From: Oscillospiraceae bacterium
GTDB lineage: Bacteria > Bacillota_A > Clostridia > Oscillospirales > Oscillospiraceae
DNA length: 24,805 nucleotides
Assembly: GCA_015067895.1 (NCBI GenBank)
Contig: SVLP01000037.1
Location: 1 to 24,805 of the forward strand
Direction: 5' to 3'
Positions 1 to 7,827 of the stretch are shown here, in pieces; the stretch's first letter is position 1, and each line of letters begins with the position of its first letter. The position numbers were made by a program, and so were the translations under genes. Below the pieces are notes generated by a model that searched no databases, had not been told where the DNA came from, and saw only the letters and a program-made list of their open reading frames with translations.

Positions 1-671
1 ACTTCGGTCACCAGACCCGCCGCTGGAACCCCAAAATGGCCCCCTACATCTACACCGAGCGTAACGGTATCTACATCATCGACCTGCAGAAGACCGTTAA
101 GAAGCTGGAGGAGGCTTATTCCTTCGTTCGTGAGATCTCTGCCAATGGCGGCAACGTTCTGTTCGTCGGCACCAAGAAGCAGGCTCAGGACGCCATCAAG
201 GAAGAGGCTGCCCGCTGCGGCGGTTACTACGTCAACGCCCGCTGGCTGGGCGGCATGCTGACCAACTTCCGCACCATGCGTACCCGTATCGACCGTCTGG
301 CTCAGCTGCGCAAGATGGAAGAGGACGGCACCTTCGCCATGCTGCCCAAGAAGGAAGTCATCAAGCACCAGGGCGAGATCGCCAAGCTGGAGAAGTACCT
401 GGGCGGTGTCAAGGAGATGAAGAAGCTGCCCGCAGCTCTGTTCATCGTTGACCCCCGCAAGGAGCGCAACGCCATTGCTGAGGCTACCAAGCTGAACATC
501 CCCATCGTCGCCATCGTCGACACCAACTGTGATCCCGACGAGATCGACTATGTCATCCCCGGCAACGATGACGCCATCCGCGCCATCCGTCTGATCGCTG
601 CCACCATGGCCAACGCCGCCATCGAGGGCCGCCAGGGCGAGGACAACACCGAGGCTCCCGTCGAGGAGTAA
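1..671 (+). CDS. rpsB: Small ribosomal subunit protein uS2 (RpsB), 5' end missing
   Basis: Protein S2 of the 30S ribosome. The reading frame is open from base 3, giving [12 protein letters not shown] before the first internal Met at 36, so the gene begins upstream of the window. The family signatures are clear: [52 protein letters not shown] and the C-terminal core [25 protein letters not shown]. The short acidic tail ends EAPVEE. tsf follows 74 bp downstream, the usual bacterial rpsB-tsf pair, so the two are probably cotranscribed. Codon choice is strongly biased, as expected for a highly expressed gene. Identification is secure; only the N-terminus is missing. Confidence 0.98.
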   Translation, partial: FGHQTRRWNPKMAPYIYTERNGIYIIDLQKTVKKLEEAYSFVREISANGGNVLFVGTKKQAQDAIKEEAARCGGYYVNARWLGGMLTNFRTMRTRIDRLAQLRKMEEDGTFAMLPKKEVIKHQGEIAKLEKYLGGVKEMKKLPAALFIVDPRKERNAIAEATKLNIPIVAIVDTNCDPDEIDYVIPGNDDAIRAIRLIAATMANAAIEGRQGEDNTEAPVEE

Positions 672-684
672 TTCCCGAACCATC

Positions 685-709
685 GTGCCCACCCCGGGTG
701 GGTGGGCAC
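685..709 (+). promoter_or_regulatory. Hairpin in the rpsB-tsf gap
   Basis: A perfect 9-bp inverted repeat (685-693 with 701-709, arms GTGCCCACC and GGTGGGCAC) with a 7-nt loop lies between rpsB and tsf. No run of T follows, so it is not a standard terminator. It may be a partial attenuator, an mRNA-stabilising structure or a processing site that sets the rpsB:tsf ratio; that role is inference. Confidence 0.55.
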
Positions 710-745
710 TTCTCAAATCAACTGATTTCACAGGAGGAAACTACA

Positions 746-1675
746 ATGGCATTTACTGCTCAGGATGTTAAGAAGCTGCGTGAGATGACCAACGTCGGCA
801 TGATGGACTGCAAGAAGGCTCTCCAGGCCACCGACGGCGATATGGACAAGGCCATCGACTGGCTGCGTGAGAAGGGCCTGGCCAAGGCCGCCAAGAAGGC
901 TGACCGCATCGCCGCTGAGGGCGTTGCCTACGCCACCGTCATCGACGGTGTCGGCGTCGTCATCGAGGTCAACTCCGAGACCGACTTCGCCGCCAAGACC
1001 GAGGCTTTCCTGGATCTGGTCAAGAACCTGGCTACCGTCGTTGCCAAGGAGAACCCCGCCGATGTCGAGGCTCTGAAGGCTTCCAAGTACCCGGGCTCCG
1101 ACCTGACCGTCACCGAGATCATGCAGGAGAAGGTCATGTCCATCGGCGAGAACATGGTCATCCGCCGTTTCGACCGCTTCGCTGAGAACACCTCCGTCGC
1201 CTACGTCCACGCCGGCGGCACCCACGGTGTTCTGGTCAACCTGGCTGTCGAGGGCGACATCGACGCCACCGAGATCGGCAAGAACGTCGCCATGCAGATC
1301 GCTGCCATGAAGGCTCAGTACTGGGACAAGTCCCTGGTTCCCGCCGAAGCCGTTGAGAAGGAGCTGGCTGTTCAGGTCGCTCTGATGGACAACGATCCCA
1401 AGATGGCTTCCAAGCCCGCTCAGGTCAAGGAGAAGATCGCTCAGGGCAAGATGGCCGCCTTCTACAAGGAGATCTGCCTGCTGCAGCAGGAGTTCGTCCG
1501 CGCCGACCTCTATAAGGGCGACGTGGCCGGCTACATCGCCGACGCTGCCAAGAAGCTGGGCGGCAAGGTCACCTTCGTCAACGCCATCCACTACACCAAG
1601 GGTGAGGGCATTGAGAAGAAGGTCGACGACTTCGCTGCCGAGGTCGCCGCTCAGGTCGCCGGTGCTCACAAGTAA
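746..1675 (+). CDS. tsf: Elongation factor Ts
   Basis: Nucleotide exchange factor that releases GDP from EF-Tu, acting in the cytoplasm. The protein is 309 aa, close to the usual bacterial length. I place the start at 746 (MAFTAQDVKKLREMTNV) because AGGAGG lies at 732-737, eight bases upstream; a longer frame from 698 would translate through this ribosome binding site. The N-terminal UBA-like region carries the EF-Ts signature LREMTNVGMMDCKKAL at about residues 10-25, and the second signature VNSETDFAAKTEAF follows near residue 75. The core dimerisation region and the C-terminal stretch EKKVDDFAAEVAAQVAG are complete. It lies directly downstream of rpsB and is closed by a strong terminator at 1703. 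Confidence 0.98.
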   Translation: MAFTAQDVKKLREMTNVGMMDCKKALQATDGDMDKAIDWLREKGLAKAAKKADRIAAEGVAYATVIDGVGVVIEVNSETDFAAKTEAFLDLVKNLATVVAKENPADVEALKASKYPGSDLTVTEIMQEKVMSIGENMVIRRFDRFAENTSVAYVHAGGTHGVLVNLAVEGDIDATEIGKNVAMQIAAMKAQYWDKSLVPAEAVEKELAVQVALMDNDPKMASKPAQVKEKIAQGKMAAFYKEICLLQQEFVRADLYKGDVAGYIADAAKKLGGKVTFVNAIHYTKGEGIEKKVDDFAAEVAAQVAGAHK

Positions 1676-1702
1676 TTTGTGACCCAATGATAATGGTAAA
1701 GA

Positions 1703-1729
1703 CCGCCGTGGGAAACCACGGCGGTTTTT
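1703..1729 (+). terminator. Rho-independent terminator of rpsB-tsf
   Basis: A perfect 9-bp GC-rich stem (CCGCCGTGG at 1703-1711, CCACGGCGG at 1716-1724) with a GAAA tetraloop, followed by five T. It lies 27 bp after the tsf stop. Confidence 0.93.
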
Positions 1730-1766
1730 GCTGTCCCCGCCCCTTTTGCTTCGCGCTTCCAAATTT

Positions 1767-1861
1767 GCTACGATGCAATGTAGGGAACGGTCATGACCGT
1801 TCCGCAGAACCAGTTCCCGATCTCTGACACGTTCCGGCGAATTCGTACCGAGCTGACCCAA
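1767..1861 (+). repeat. Left-end repeat L1 of the RAYT element
   Basis: About 95 bp that recurs almost unchanged at 1936-2030. It contains palindrome copy 1 (1784-1803) followed by a conserved stretch of about 55 bp running through GTTCCGGCGAATTC. L2 ends exactly at the transposase start codon, whereas L1 is followed by a 75-bp spacer, so L1 is an orphan transposase leader. Confidence 0.85.
1784..1803. repeat. REP-like 20-bp palindrome, copy 1
   Basis: GGAACGGTCATGACCGTTCC, a perfect palindrome. It forms the core of the outer left terminal repeat. Confidence 0.9.
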
Positions 1862-1893
1862 AAGACCACCTCGAAAACCATAGTGGTCATTTT
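1861..1893 (+). terminator. Possible terminator hairpin in the L1-L2 spacer
   Basis: GACCAC (1864-1869) pairs with GTGGTC (1883-1888). The stem is flanked by AAA on the left and ATTTT on the right, with a 13-nt loop. The stem is short, so this is tentative. It may shield the transposase gene from outside transcription. Confidence 0.35.
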
Positions 1894-1935
1894 GTTCTAT
1901 CTCTCCCTCTCCTCTTGCCATACTCCCCCATATTT

Positions 1936-2030
1936 GTTATCATGCAATATAAGGAACGGTCATGACCGTTCCGCAGAACCAGTTCCCGATCTCTGACACG
2001 TTCCGGCGAATTCTCACCGAGGTGACCCGA
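1936..2030 (+). repeat. Left-end repeat L2, the leader of the transposase gene
   Basis: Direct copy of L1, ending at the base before the RAYT start codon. It carries palindrome copy 2 and the transposase ribosome binding site GAGGTGA (2019-2025). Confidence 0.85.
1953..1972. repeat. REP-like 20-bp palindrome, copy 2
   Basis: Exact copy of GGAACGGTCATGACCGTTCC. The ATG at its centre (1962) is in frame with the transposase and preceded by AAGGA, so it is a possible alternative start. Confidence 0.9.
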
Positions 2031-2513
2031 ATGAACCATCCCAAACGCAAGGCCAACCGCATCCCAAATTACGACTACGCCACGCCCAATTACTATTTCG
2101 TCACCATCTGCACCCACGAAAAGCAGTGTTTGTTCGGCACCGTGGAGCACCTGAACGGCTACGGCCAGATCGCCGTCGAGCTCCTGTTGCAGATTCCCGA
2201 TCACTTCCCCTATGCTGCCATCGACAAATTCGTTGTCATGCCCAACCACGTCCACGCCATCATCATTCTGCGGGAATCGCCCCAGGAGCAGGGACACGCT
2301 CTGCCGGTGATCCTCGGACAGTACAAGGCCGCCGTTTCGAAAAAGCTCCATCACTCCCTCCCCGGCAGGAAGATCTGGCAGAAATCCTATTATGACCGCA
2401 TCATCCGTGATGAGCAAGGCTATCAAAACGCCTGGAAATACATCGACGAAAATCCGATCCGGTGGTATCTCAACCGTGGATCACCGATTCCGGATTCGCC
2501 GGAGGGTGTTTGA
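2031..2513 (+). CDS. REP-associated tyrosine transposase (RAYT, Y1/IS200-like HUH family)
   Basis: A single-strand DNA transposase of the TnpA_REP group, which nicks and rejoins DNA at palindromic repeat ends. The protein is 160 aa. The N-terminal stretch YDYATPNYYFVTICTHEKQ and the HUH motif H73-V-H75 within VVMPNHVHAIIIL are diagnostic. The likely nucleophile is Tyr120 or Tyr121 in KSYYDRIIRDEQGYQNAWKY, followed by the usual DENPIRW tail. I chose 2031 because GAGGTGA lies five bases upstream and the family usually begins close to the YDY motif. An in-frame ATG at 1962, inside the palindrome, also has an AAGGA and would add 23 residues. Palindromes flank the gene on both sides, as in known RAYT-REP loci. 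The last codons fall inside the right-end repeat. The frame is intact, so the enzyme may be active. Confidence 0.9.
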   Translation: MNHPKRKANRIPNYDYATPNYYFVTICTHEKQCLFGTVEHLNGYGQIAVELLLQIPDHFPYAAIDKFVVMPNHVHAIIILRESPQEQGHALPVILGQYKAAVSKKLHHSLPGRKIWQKSYYDRIIRDEQGYQNAWKYIDENPIRWYLNRGSPIPDSPEGV

Positions 2514-2556
2514 AAATCGATGGTTGTACCGCGGAACGGTCATGACCGTTCCCTAC
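2498..2556 (+). repeat. Right-end repeat R1, overlapping the transposase 3' end
   Basis: A segment that recurs at 2617-2675 with a few changes. It includes the last transposase codons and the stop, then palindrome copy 3 and CTAC. Confidence 0.75.
2533..2552. repeat. REP-like 20-bp palindrome, copy 3
   Basis: Exact copy of the palindrome, 19 bp after the transposase stop, followed by CTAC. Confidence 0.9.
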
Positions 2557-2616
2557 GGAATATCTGCAAAGCGCCACAGTCTTCCGATCTTCTCGCCCGT
2601 GGCTTTTTTCGGAACC

Positions 2617-2675
2617 GCCGAAGGGTCTTTGGAAATCGAAGGCTGTACTGCGGAACGGTCATGACCGTTCCCTAC
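2617..2675 (+). repeat. Right-end repeat R2
   Basis: Second copy of R1. It contains palindrome copy 4 and forms the outer right end of the element. Confidence 0.75.
2652..2671. repeat. REP-like 20-bp palindrome, copy 4
   Basis: Exact copy of the palindrome. With its flanks CTGC and CTACAT it is the inverted match of the left terminal repeat at 1778. Confidence 0.9.
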
Positions 2676-2700
2676 ATCTCGTTTTCAAAAAACTTACAAA

Positions 2701-2727
2701 CCGCCGTGATTTTTCGCGGCGGTTTTT
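2701..2727 (+). terminator. Rho-independent terminator before miaB
   Basis: CCGCCG (2701-2706) pairs with CGGCGG (2717-2722), extended by AAA/TTT pairs and followed by a T run. It ends any transcript from the transposase region and insulates miaB. Confidence 0.82.
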
Positions 2728-2751
2728 GCACGTTCTGGATTTGAAATTTCC

Positions 2752-2780
2752 TTGCTTTTATATGCGAAAAGTGCTAAACT
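2752..2780 (+). promoter_or_regulatory. Putative miaB promoter
   Basis: TTGCTT (2752-2757), a 17-bp spacer, and an extended -10 TGC-TAAACT (hexamer 2775-2780). It lies just after a terminator and 45 bp before the miaB start. Confidence 0.6.
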
Positions 2781-2825
2781 AATATATTATGCGAAACTTT
2801 GCCCATCCGATGGAGGATATTTGAT

Positions 2826-4232
2826 ATGGACACCAAAACCACCCGAATCACCCCCGAGCAGGTAGACGCCCAGCTGGCCGTCTGCCAGAAGATCCACGCC
2901 TTTTGGAACGAGAAGGGCGTGACCCCGAAGGCCTATGTGGAGACCTACGGCTGCCAGCAGAACGAGGCCGACTCCGAGCGGATCCGGGGTATGCTGTCGG
3001 AATCCGGCTACGCCATCGTGGGCGAGGCCGAAGGTGCCGATGTGGTGGTGATGAACACCTGCGCCATCCGCGAGCATGCGGAGCAGCGGGTCTTCGGCAA
3101 CCTGGGTGCCCTGACCCACACCAAGCGCCGCCACCCCGGCCAGAAGATCTTCCTGTGCGGCTGCATGGCCGGTGAGCCCACGGTCTCCGAGCGGATCAAA
3201 AAGAGCTACCCCCACGTGGACGGCGTCTTCTCCACCCACCATCTGTGGGAGTTCCCGTCCTTGCTGTGGCAGGTGCTGACCACCAAGAAGCGGGCCTTTT
3301 CTGTTGCTGACGAGGCCGGTTCCATCGCCGAGGGTCTGCCCGTTGTCCGCTCCAACGGCCTGAAAAACTGGGTCTCCATCATGTACGGCTGCAACAATTT
3401 CTGCACGTATTGCATCGTCCCCTATGTCCGGGGCCGGGAAAGAAGCAGACTCCCCGAGGATGTGCTGAATGAGTGCCGGGAGCTGATCGCGTCCGGCTGT
3501 AAGGAGATCACCCTGCTGGGTCAGAACGTCAACTCCTACGGCAAGGATCTGGGTCTGGGCGTGGATTTTGCCGACCTGCTGGCTCAAATTGCCCAGCTCG
3601 ACGGCGATTTCCTGATCCGCTTCATGACCTCCCATCCCCGGGACGCATCCAGAAAGCTTTTCGACACCATGGCGGCTTATCCCAAGATCGCCAAGCAGCT
3701 CCATCTGCCCTTCCAGTCCGGCTCTTCCCGGGTGCTGAAGGCCATGAACCGGCACTACGACCGGGAGCAGTACCTTCAGCTGGTGCGCTACGCCAAATCC
3801 GTCATGCCCGAGCTGGTGCTGACTTCTGACGTCATCGTGGGCTTCCCCGGTGAGACGGCGGAGGAATTTGAGGAGACCATGACCCTGATCGAGGAGGTTC
3901 GCTACGACTCCCTCTTCACCTTCATCTTCTCCCCCCGCATCGGCACCCCCGCCGCCAAAATGGAGGATCCCACCCCCAAGAGTGAAAAAAACGCCCGCTT
4001 CGACCGGCTCTGCGAAGCGCAGAATCAGATCTCCGAGGAGATCCACCAGAGTTACGTGGGCAAGACCTTCCGCTGTTTGGTCGACGGCAAGGATAAGGAG
4101 CTCCTCACCGCCCGCACCGAGGGCGGCAGACTGGTGCGCTTCCAGGGCTGCGACAGCCTCATCGGCACCTACCAGAACATTACCATCACCGGCTCCACCA
4201 CATGGAGCCTTACCGGCGCACTGGCCGAATAA
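2826..4232 (+). CDS. miaB: tRNA-2-methylthio-N6-dimethylallyladenosine synthase MiaB
   Basis: Radical SAM methylthiotransferase that converts i6A37 to ms2i6A37 in tRNAs reading UNN codons, the step after MiaA (also in this window). The protein is 468 aa. The N-terminal UPF0004 domain has the three cluster cysteines C43 (YGCQQNEADSER), C79 (NTCAIREHAE, a MiaB hallmark) and C113 (LCGCM). The radical SAM motif CNNFCTYC gives C189, C193 and C196. A C-terminal TRAM domain begins near GKTFRCLVDG. The start at 2826 has GGAGG at 2812-2816, nine bases upstream; an earlier in-frame ATG at 2799 would overlap this site and is less likely. The usual YGCQMN is YGCQQN here, a mild change. A repeat element begins seven bases after the stop. 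Confidence 0.96.
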   Translation: MDTKTTRITPEQVDAQLAVCQKIHAFWNEKGVTPKAYVETYGCQQNEADSERIRGMLSESGYAIVGEAEGADVVVMNTCAIREHAEQRVFGNLGALTHTKRRHPGQKIFLCGCMAGEPTVSERIKKSYPHVDGVFSTHHLWEFPSLLWQVLTTKKRAFSVADEAGSIAEGLPVVRSNGLKNWVSIMYGCNNFCTYCIVPYVRGRERSRLPEDVLNECRELIASGCKEITLLGQNVNSYGKDLGLGVDFADLLAQIAQLDGDFLIRFMTSHPRDASRKLFDTMAAYPKIAKQLHLPFQSGSSRVLKAMNRHYDREQYLQLVRYAKSVMPELVLTSDVIVGFPGETAEEFEETMTLIEEVRYDSLFTFIFSPRIGTPAAKMEDPTPKSEKNARFDRLCEAQNQISEEIHQSYVGKTFRCLVDGKDKELLTARTEGGRLVRFQGCDSLIGTYQNITITGSTTWSLTGALAE

Positions 4233-4239
4233 CACACCA

Positions 4240-4477
4240 CTGTAGGGTGGGATGATTGCCTGACTCACACAGAAGGGCCAGTTTCAAGTTACCTCTGTCA
4301 TTGCGAGCCCGTCAGGGCGTGGCAATCTCCTGGTAGAATGTTGTAGATTTATACGCATTACCAGGAGATTCCCACGGCCTTCGGCCTCGGAATGACATCG
4401 TAATCGAACACGATTCCTCTAGCTCACACTGGCAGTCATCGAAGCTGATCGGCGTGGGCATGCCACACACCCTACAG
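4240..4477. repeat. TGTAGGG-type composite repeat A
   Basis: A 238-bp element with perfect 10-bp terminal inverted repeats (CTGTAGGGTG at 4240-4249, CACCCTACAG at 4468-4477). It encloses long palindrome A and fills most of the miaB-mutS gap (4233-4535), where I see no gene. The segments around the inner palindrome resemble those around copies B and C, so this is a recurrent element. Confidence 0.72.
4296..4397. repeat. Long palindromic repeat, copy A
   Basis: 102 bp beginning TGTCATTGCGAG and ending CTCGGAATGACA, with inner inverted arms GGCAATCTCCTGGTA and TACCAGGAGATTCCC-like. It can fold into one long hairpin. Three further copies lie at 9803, 12481 and 15083. Confidence 0.88.
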
Positions 4478-4535
4478 ATATGGACATAAAGACTTAACTG
4501 TAACAAGCTACTACATTCTCAAAAGGACTGATGGC

Positions 4536-7148
4536 ATGGCAAAACCCGACAACGAACTGACGCCCATGAAGAGGCAGTACAACCAGATCAAATCCGAGAA
4601 TCAGGACTGCATCCTCTTCTTCCGGCTGGGCGATTTTTATGAGATGTTTGACGACGATGCCAAGGTGGCAGCCAAAGAGCTGGATCTGACCCTGACCACC
4701 CGGGATCGGAACAAGGCCAAGGAGGAGCAGACCCCCATGTGCGGTGTGCCCTTCCACAGCGTGGACAGCTACATCGCCCGCCTGGTGGCCAAGGGCTACA
4801 AGGTGGCCATCTGCGAGCAGATGGAGGATCCTGCCGCCGCCAAGGGCATCGTGGAGCGGGACATCACCCGCATCGTCACCCCCGGCACCGTCACCGAGAG
4901 CTGTATGCTCGACGAGACGCGAAACAACTACATGGCCTGCCTCTACGGCGAAGGCGGACGCTACGGTCTGGCCTTCTGTGATGTGTCCACCGGCGCGTTC
5001 TTCGCCACGGTCTGCTCCGATGCCGCCGCAGCGGCGGGAGAGCTGGGCCGCTTCTCCCCCTCCGAATGTATTCGCGGTGGCAACGGCTGTGATGCCGAGG
5101 AGCTGAACAATGCATTGTTCCTGCGGCTGCACTGCTGCGTGGACGAGGGCAAGCCTGAGCAGTTCGATCTAGTGGCCGCCGAGGAACTGCTGGAGCGGCA
5201 CTTTGGCCGCACCCTGGCCGAGATGGGCATTTCCGGCATGAGCGCCACCATCATCGCCTGCGGCACCCTGCTGACTACCCTGCTCCATGTCCAGAAAAAC
5301 GACCTGGCCCACATCCGGGAGCTGCAGTTCTACACCACCGGCCGGTTCATGGAGCTGGATCTGGACGCCCGGCGGAATCTGGAGCTCACCGAGACCATGC
5401 GGGGCAAGGAGAAGAAGGGCACCCTGCTGTGGGTGCTGGACAAGACCCGCACCGCCATGGGCAGCCGGATGCTTCGCAGCTGGCTGGAGAAGCCCCTCCT
5501 CGACCCCGTGGAGATCACCCGGCGGCATGCCGCTGTGGAGGATCTGGTCAGCTCCACCATCGTTCGCGGCGAGCTGAGCCAGGCCCTGTCCGAGGTCAGC
5601 GACCTGGAGCGCGTGATGACGCGGATCGTCACCGGAAGTGTCAACGGACGGGAGCTGCTGGGTCTGGCAAGAGGATGCCGGGCCCTGCCGGAGGTCAAGG
5701 CCCAGCTGCAAAGGCTGGAAGCTCCCATGCTGCGCAAGCTGGAGAGCTCCATCGATCCGCTGACCGACCTGGCCGACATCATCGAACATACGCTGGTGGA
5801 CGAGCCCCCCATCACCATTCGCGAGGGCGGTCTGATCCGTCCCGGTGCCGATGCTGAGGCCGACCGCCTGCGGGATATCATGTCCGGCGGCAGCGGCGCC
5901 ATCGCCGCCATCGAAGCCTCCGAGCGGGAGAAGACCGGCATCAAGAGCCTGAAGGTGGGCTTCAACCGGGTTTTCGGCTATTATATCGAAGTTTCCAAGT
6001 CCTATTCCGACCAGGTTCCTGCGGGCTACATCCGCAAGCAGACCCTTGCCAACTGCGAGCGCTACATCACTCAGGAGCTCAAGGAGCTGGAAACCCAGGT
6101 GCTCACCGCCAAGGATCGGCTGGTGGCGCTGGAGTATCAGCTCTTCACCAAATTGCGGGAACATCTGGCCCAACAGGCCGCCCGCGTCCAGCTCTCCGCC
6201 GCCGCCGTGGCTGCGGCAGACTGCCTGTGCAGCCTTGCCAATGTGGCCGTTCAGCGGGGCTACTGCCGTCCCGAGATCACCCTGGGGCCGGAGCTGGACA
6301 TCAAGGACGGCCGTCACCCGGTGGTGGAGGTCATGCTGAAGGATGCCCTCTTCGTGCCCAACGACACCCGGCTGGGCGCCTGTGACCATCAGGTCTCCAT
6401 CATCACCGGCCCCAACATGGCAGGTAAATCCACCTTTATGCGTCAGGTGGCGCTGATCGTGCTGATGGCCCAGATGGGCAGTTTCGTCCCCGCCCGGAGC
6501 GCGAAGATCGGACTCGTTGACCGGGTCTTTACCCGGATCGGTGCCAGCGATGATCTGGCCTCGGGCCAGTCCACCTTCATGGTGGAGATGAACGAGGTGG
6601 CCAACATCCTCAAGTACGCCACCGCCCGGAGCCTGCTGATCCTGGACGAGATCGGCCGGGGCACTTCGACCTACGATGGCATGGCCATCGCCCGGGCGGT
6701 GCTGGAGCATGCCGCCAATCCCAAAAAACTGGGTGCCAAGACCCTCTTCGCCACCCATTACCATGAGCTTTCCACCATTGAGAACGAGCTTCCCAATGTA
6801 AAAAATTACAACATCGCCGTCAAGAAGCGGGGCGGTGACATGATCTTCCTGCGCAAGATCGTCCCCGGTGCCGCCGACGACAGCTACGGCGTGGAGGTCG
6901 CCAAGCTGGCTGGCCTGCCCAATACCGTGGTCACCCGGGCCAGGGAGATCCTGAAGGAGCTGGAGAGCGGCGACCCCCGCAGAACAGCCCCCCAGAAGCC
7001 CGCCGAGACCGAGTTCGAGGATCAGGTATCCATGCTGGACATGACCGCCCAGAACATCCGTCTGGCTCTGGAAGAGCTGAACGTGGAGACCATGACCCCC
7101 ATCGAAGCCATGAACGAGCTGTATAAGCTGAAACTGATGCTGAAATGA
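4536..7148 (+). CDS. mutS: DNA mismatch repair protein MutS
   Basis: Recognises mismatches and small loops after replication and recruits MutL in an ATP-dependent manner. The protein is 870 aa, full length. The mismatch-probing motif F34-Y-E36 lies in FFRLGDFYEMF. Connector, lever and clamp regions follow. The ABC-type ATPase has Walker A GPNMAGKST at 625-633, Walker B LLILDEIGRG with D704 and E705, and the switch histidine in FATHYHEL near 741. The C-terminal stretch ENIRLALEEL-like (QNIRLALEELNVETMTPIEAM) is typical of Firmicutes MutS. The start at 4536 has AAAAGGA eight bases upstream; an out-of-frame ATG at 4531 is ignored. The stop overlaps the next gene's ATG by four bases (ATGA), so the two are translationally coupled. 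Confidence 0.98.
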   Translation: MAKPDNELTPMKRQYNQIKSENQDCILFFRLGDFYEMFDDDAKVAAKELDLTLTTRDRNKAKEEQTPMCGVPFHSVDSYIARLVAKGYKVAICEQMEDPAAAKGIVERDITRIVTPGTVTESCMLDETRNNYMACLYGEGGRYGLAFCDVSTGAFFATVCSDAAAAAGELGRFSPSECIRGGNGCDAEELNNALFLRLHCCVDEGKPEQFDLVAAEELLERHFGRTLAEMGISGMSATIIACGTLLTTLLHVQKNDLAHIRELQFYTTGRFMELDLDARRNLELTETMRGKEKKGTLLWVLDKTRTAMGSRMLRSWLEKPLLDPVEITRRHAAVEDLVSSTIVRGELSQALSEVSDLERVMTRIVTGSVNGRELLGLARGCRALPEVKAQLQRLEAPMLRKLESSIDPLTDLADIIEHTLVDEPPITIREGGLIRPGADAEADRLRDIMSGGSGAIAAIEASEREKTGIKSLKVGFNRVFGYYIEVSKSYSDQVPAGYIRKQTLANCERYITQELKELETQVLTAKDRLVALEYQLFTKLREHLAQQAARVQLSAAAVAAADCLCSLANVAVQRGYCRPEITLGPELDIKDGRHPVVEVMLKDALFVPNDTRLGACDHQVSIITGPNMAGKSTFMRQVALIVLMAQMGSFVPARSAKIGLVDRVFTRIGASDDLASGQSTFMVEMNEVANILKYATARSLLILDEIGRGTSTYDGMAIARAVLEHAANPKKLGAKTLFATHYHELSTIENELPNVKNYNIAVKKRGGDMIFLRKIVPGAADDSYGVEVAKLAGLPNTVVTRAREILKELESGDPRRTAPQKPAETEFEDQVSMLDMTAQNIRLALEELNVETMTPIEAMNELYKLKLMLK

Positions 7149-7822
7149 CTCTGAACTTAACGAAACAAGAAAAACGCTGGGGCTGGGTGTACCTGCTGCT
7201 GCAAATGCTGGCGGTTCCCTTCGTGGTGGCCCTGGTCTGCGTCCTGATGGGCATAGAATCCGAGACCACCATCAATGTCATTTGCTTTTTCGTGAACGCT
7301 GCGCTGGCGGTGCTGATCTTCCGGCGGCTGCTGGTGCGCTCCTTCCGGAACGCTTCCAGAAGTTGGACGGAGACCGTCATCACCGCCGCCAAGGGCTTCG
7401 GCCTGTACTGGCTGCTGAATCTGGCGGTGACCACGGCGATCCTGCACATCCAGCCGGATTTCGGCAATGTCAACGACGCCAGCGTGGGCGCCATGCTGGG
7501 GGAATCCCCCGTGCTGATGACCGTGGCGGTGATCTTCGCCGCACCTTTGGCGGAGGAATGCCTGTTCCGGGGCTGGCTTTTCACGGGCCTTTCCGAGCGC
7601 AGTGTGCCCCTGGCCTACATCGTCACCTGCGGCTTCTTCTCCGCCGCCCATGTCATCAGCTACATCGGCCTTTATGACCCGCTGACCCTGCTGCTGTGCT
7701 TCGCCCAGTATTTAGGCCCCAGCATCGCCCTTTGCTGGACTTGCGAGCGCAGCGACAGTCTCTGTGCGCCCCTGCTGCTGCACATGGCGGTCAACGCCCT
7801 TGGCTGCATCCTTTTGAGGTAA
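7145..7822 (+). CDS. CPBP family intramembrane glutamic protease (CAAX-like/Abi)
   Basis: A 225-aa multi-pass membrane protein of the CPBP/Rce1-like family; several hydrophobic segments span the whole chain. The three family motifs are present: E137-E138 followed by R142 (AEECLFRGWLF), H169 (FFSAAHV) and H213 with N217 (LLLHMAVNAL). These are the expected catalytic Glu/His and metal- or water-coordinating residues. The natural substrate is unknown; relatives process prenylated proteins or bacteriocins, or give bacteriocin self-immunity. The gene starts within the mutS stop (ATGA overlap), and its end carries the mutL ribosome binding site, so it is locked into the mismatch repair operon. Why a membrane protease sits there is not evident. 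Confidence 0.88.
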   Translation: MTLNLTKQEKRWGWVYLLLQMLAVPFVVALVCVLMGIESETTINVICFFVNAALAVLIFRRLLVRSFRNASRSWTETVITAAKGFGLYWLLNLAVTTAILHIQPDFGNVNDASVGAMLGESPVLMTVAVIFAAPLAEECLFRGWLFTGLSERSVPLAYIVTCGFFSAAHVISYIGLYDPLTLLLCFAQYLGPSIALCWTCERSDSLCAPLLLHMAVNALGCILLR

Positions 7823-7827
7823 CTTTT

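Larger units (their letters stand above)
1778..2677 (+). mobile_element. RAYT element bounded by 30-bp terminal inverted repeats
   Basis: The segment is bounded by a perfect 30-bp inverted repeat (1778-1807 and 2648-2677). Each arm is built around the 20-bp self-complementary palindrome GGAACGGTCATGACCGTTCC, and the outer ends read ATGTAG/CTACAT. Inside lie two more copies of the palindrome and one gene for a REP-associated tyrosine transposase. The left ends are duplicated directly (about 1767-1861 and 1936-2030), and so are the right ends (about 2498-2556 and 2617-2675). This looks like an inner transposase unit nested in an outer, transposase-less unit. Normal terminators lie on both sides. 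Mobility is inferred; no target duplication could be recognised. Confidence 0.72.

Noticed and set aside
728..1921. Long minus-strand frame of 397 codons opposite tsf
   Set aside because: It is a mirror of the biased codons of tsf: Leu/Gly/Asp/Val-rich low-complexity translation, no family motif, no ribosome binding site, and it runs across the tsf terminator.
1793..1996. Short plus-strand frame starting in the first palindrome
   Set aside because: It begins inside repeat L1 and reads through the spacer into repeat L2 in a different frame. The shared peptide start (MTVPQNQFPIS) reflects the DNA repeat, not a conserved protein.
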